NCBI GenBank assembly: GCA_039927975.1
Contig: JBDSTZ010000323.1
Location: 1 to 6,494, forward strand
Reading direction: 5' to 3'
DNA length: 6,494 bases
Source: JBDSTZ01 sp039927975
GTDB taxonomy: Bacteria > Pseudomonadota > Gammaproteobacteria > Burkholderiales > Burkholderiaceae_D
The translations under genes were made by a program, and so were the position numbers. This document shows positions 5,968 to 6,494 of the stretch, piece after piece; position 1 is the stretch's first letter, and each line of letters begins with the position of its first letter. The notes below the pieces were generated by a model. The model did no database searches. It had not been told where the DNA came from and saw only the letters and a program-made list of their open reading frames with translations.

Positions 5968-5984
5968 AGCAACCCTTGTGCCAA
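5968..5984 (-). promoter_or_regulatory. Sigma-54 (RpoN) -24/-12 promoter of the channel gene
   Basis: Read on the minus strand the element is TTGGCAC-AAGGG-TTGCT. It has the invariant GG at -24 and GC at -12, with TGGCAC and TTGC separated by five bases exactly as in the RpoN consensus. It lies about 104 bases upstream of the channel ATG, giving a leader of 92-93 bases. A sigma-54 promoter requires an AAA+ enhancer-binding activator; none is encoded in this window. No better sigma-70 promoter is visible between it and the gene. Confidence 0.8.
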
Positions 5985-5992
5985 TCTGACTA

Positions 5993-6061
5993 CTCTGGAA
6001 ATCAGAGGCTATGACGCTTGAGAACAGCGTTTGCGCGCTGCGGGCGCACTTGCGTGACGCA
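5993..6061 (-). promoter_or_regulatory. Cluster of dyads upstream of the sigma-54 promoter (candidate activator sites)
   Basis: Three inverted repeats lie in 69 bases: CTCTG/CAGAG (5993-5997 and 6003-6007, spacer 5), CAGCG/CGCTG (6025-6029 and 6036-6040, spacer 6) and TGCGT-G-ACGCA (6051-6061, perfect 11-base palindrome). Their centres are at about -43, -75 and -99 from the inferred start. The two upstream ones are at distances plausible for enhancer-binding proteins. The arms differ in sequence, so they are not obviously sites for a single protein. Confidence 0.4.
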
Positions 6062-6222
6062 GCCCGCCGATCCGGGGCGCACTTGAAAAGGGAGGAAACG
6101 AGGGGATCGTGGCGCCGGCGGAAAGCAGGCAAGCACCAACGCGAAGATCAGCGCATGGTCTGCGATTGCCGCAGTTTGTGCCTCGCAATCTTGCCGCTGG
6201 TCCGCATCGGCACCTTGCGTGC
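6062..6222. other. Gene-free stretch between the phospholipase C stop and the channel control region
   Basis: No convincing small gene is seen; the open frames here lack a Shine-Dalgarno and protein-like composition. GATTGC/GCAATC arms near 6163-6189 can pair across a 15-base loop but have no T-run, so no clear terminator for the phospholipase gene is visible. CGCAATCTTG at 6184-6193 repeats 5936-5945 exactly, which covers the left arm of the inverted repeat at the predicted channel gene start. Confidence 0.35.
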
Positions 6223-6494
6223 TCACCGTCGCAGCAGCGCCGGTCGTGTGACGCCGGCCGCGCCTTCGACATGGCCGACCATCGACTGGGTGAAGTTGCT
6301 GCTGCCCGCCAAGGTGATCTGCAAGTCATACCAGCCATCCGTCGCGATGCAAGGCAGCAGCGCACTGCTGCCGGCCTCGACCGTGATCGTGTGGCTGAAC
6401 ACGCCGCTGGAGGTGATTCGGTCGAGCACCGTGAACACGGCGCTGTTGCTGGTGCCGTGATTGTCGAACAGGATGCGCAGCGGCTCGCCGGCGC
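6223..6494 (-). CDS. Phospholipase C (non-haemolytic PlcN type), C-terminal end only
   Basis: Eighty-nine residues are visible, ending at the TGA at 6223-6225. The frame runs out of the window at 6494, so the start and the whole catalytic domain are missing. The GTG at 6438 is an internal codon, because coding continues upstream of it as GEPLRILFDNHGTSNSAVF. The segment is an Ig-like beta-sandwich. Its closing WYDLQITL and VGHVEG match what I recall of the C-terminal repeat domain (DUF756 type) of bacterial phospholipases C of the acid phosphatase/PlcN-PlcH superfamily. There the domain follows a phosphoesterase domain that hydrolyses phosphatidylcholine or sphingomyelin after Tat export. The usual RR before AGHVE is replaced by QS, and the tail ends RPALLRR rather than the common DPA form; both may be lineage variation. 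It is transcribed towards the channel gene. Confidence 0.85.
   Translation of the reverse strand, partial: AGEPLRILFDNHGTSNSAVFTVLDRITSSGVFSHTITVEAGSSALLPCIATDGWYDLQITLAGSSNFTQSMVGHVEGAAGVTRPALLRR

Noticed and set aside
5865..5984. 40-residue extension of the channel protein
   Set aside because: The start would lie inside the sigma-54 element, and the ATG at 5864 has a proper Shine-Dalgarno and signal peptide.
6009..6365. Minus-strand open frame of 118 codons crossing the phospholipase C end
   Set aside because: It is out of frame with the recognisable C-terminal domain and has a low-complexity Arg/Ala/Cys composition with no start signal.

Overview
The window looks like chromosome of a GC-rich betaproteobacterium, most likely Burkholderiales and perhaps Oxalobacteraceae (Massilia/Duganella type). 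This is inferred from the roughly 63-65% GC of sampled coding lines, a DUF2863-like protein (a family I know from Burkholderiales), a Tsx-type 'outer envelope protein' and a bacterial phospholipase C tail. No rRNA, tRNA, insertion sequence, integrase or CRISPR array was seen.

Left part (1-1330, + strand): the 3' end of a DUF2863-like gene closes with a textbook rho-independent terminator. After a 5' region containing a perfect TATAAT comes a small gene of visibly lower GC whose product resembles Imm51-type immunity proteins. No partner toxin is in view. Middle-left (1475-2760, - strand): two consecutive genes, 41 bases apart, encode unrecognised inner-membrane proteins (251 aa with four predicted membrane segments, then 162 aa with three plus a signal/lipoprotein-like N-terminus). 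They probably form a two-gene unit. A 215-base divergent intergenic region separates them from the next gene.

Middle-right (2976-4968, + strand): a secreted 463-aa fusion of a mono-haem cytochrome c domain to a PQQ-type sugar (sorbosone) dehydrogenase beta-propeller ends in a strong terminator. It is followed by an independent gene for a GFA/CENP-V-like zinc protein. Right part (5034-6494, - strand): a Tsx/OmpK-like outer-membrane channel is transcribed towards the GFA gene, and beyond it is the C-terminal tail of a phospholipase C whose 5' end lies outside the window.

The most interesting non-coding signal is upstream of the channel gene. A near-perfect sigma-54 (-24/-12) promoter is followed, exactly at the predicted transcription start, by a perfect 8-bp-arm inverted repeat. 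A second AT-rich inverted repeat lies in the leader, and several dyads lie upstream where an enhancer-binding activator could sit. Apart from this control region and the uncharacterised membrane-protein pair, the genes are ordinary metabolic or envelope functions. I do not see a clear new multi-gene system.
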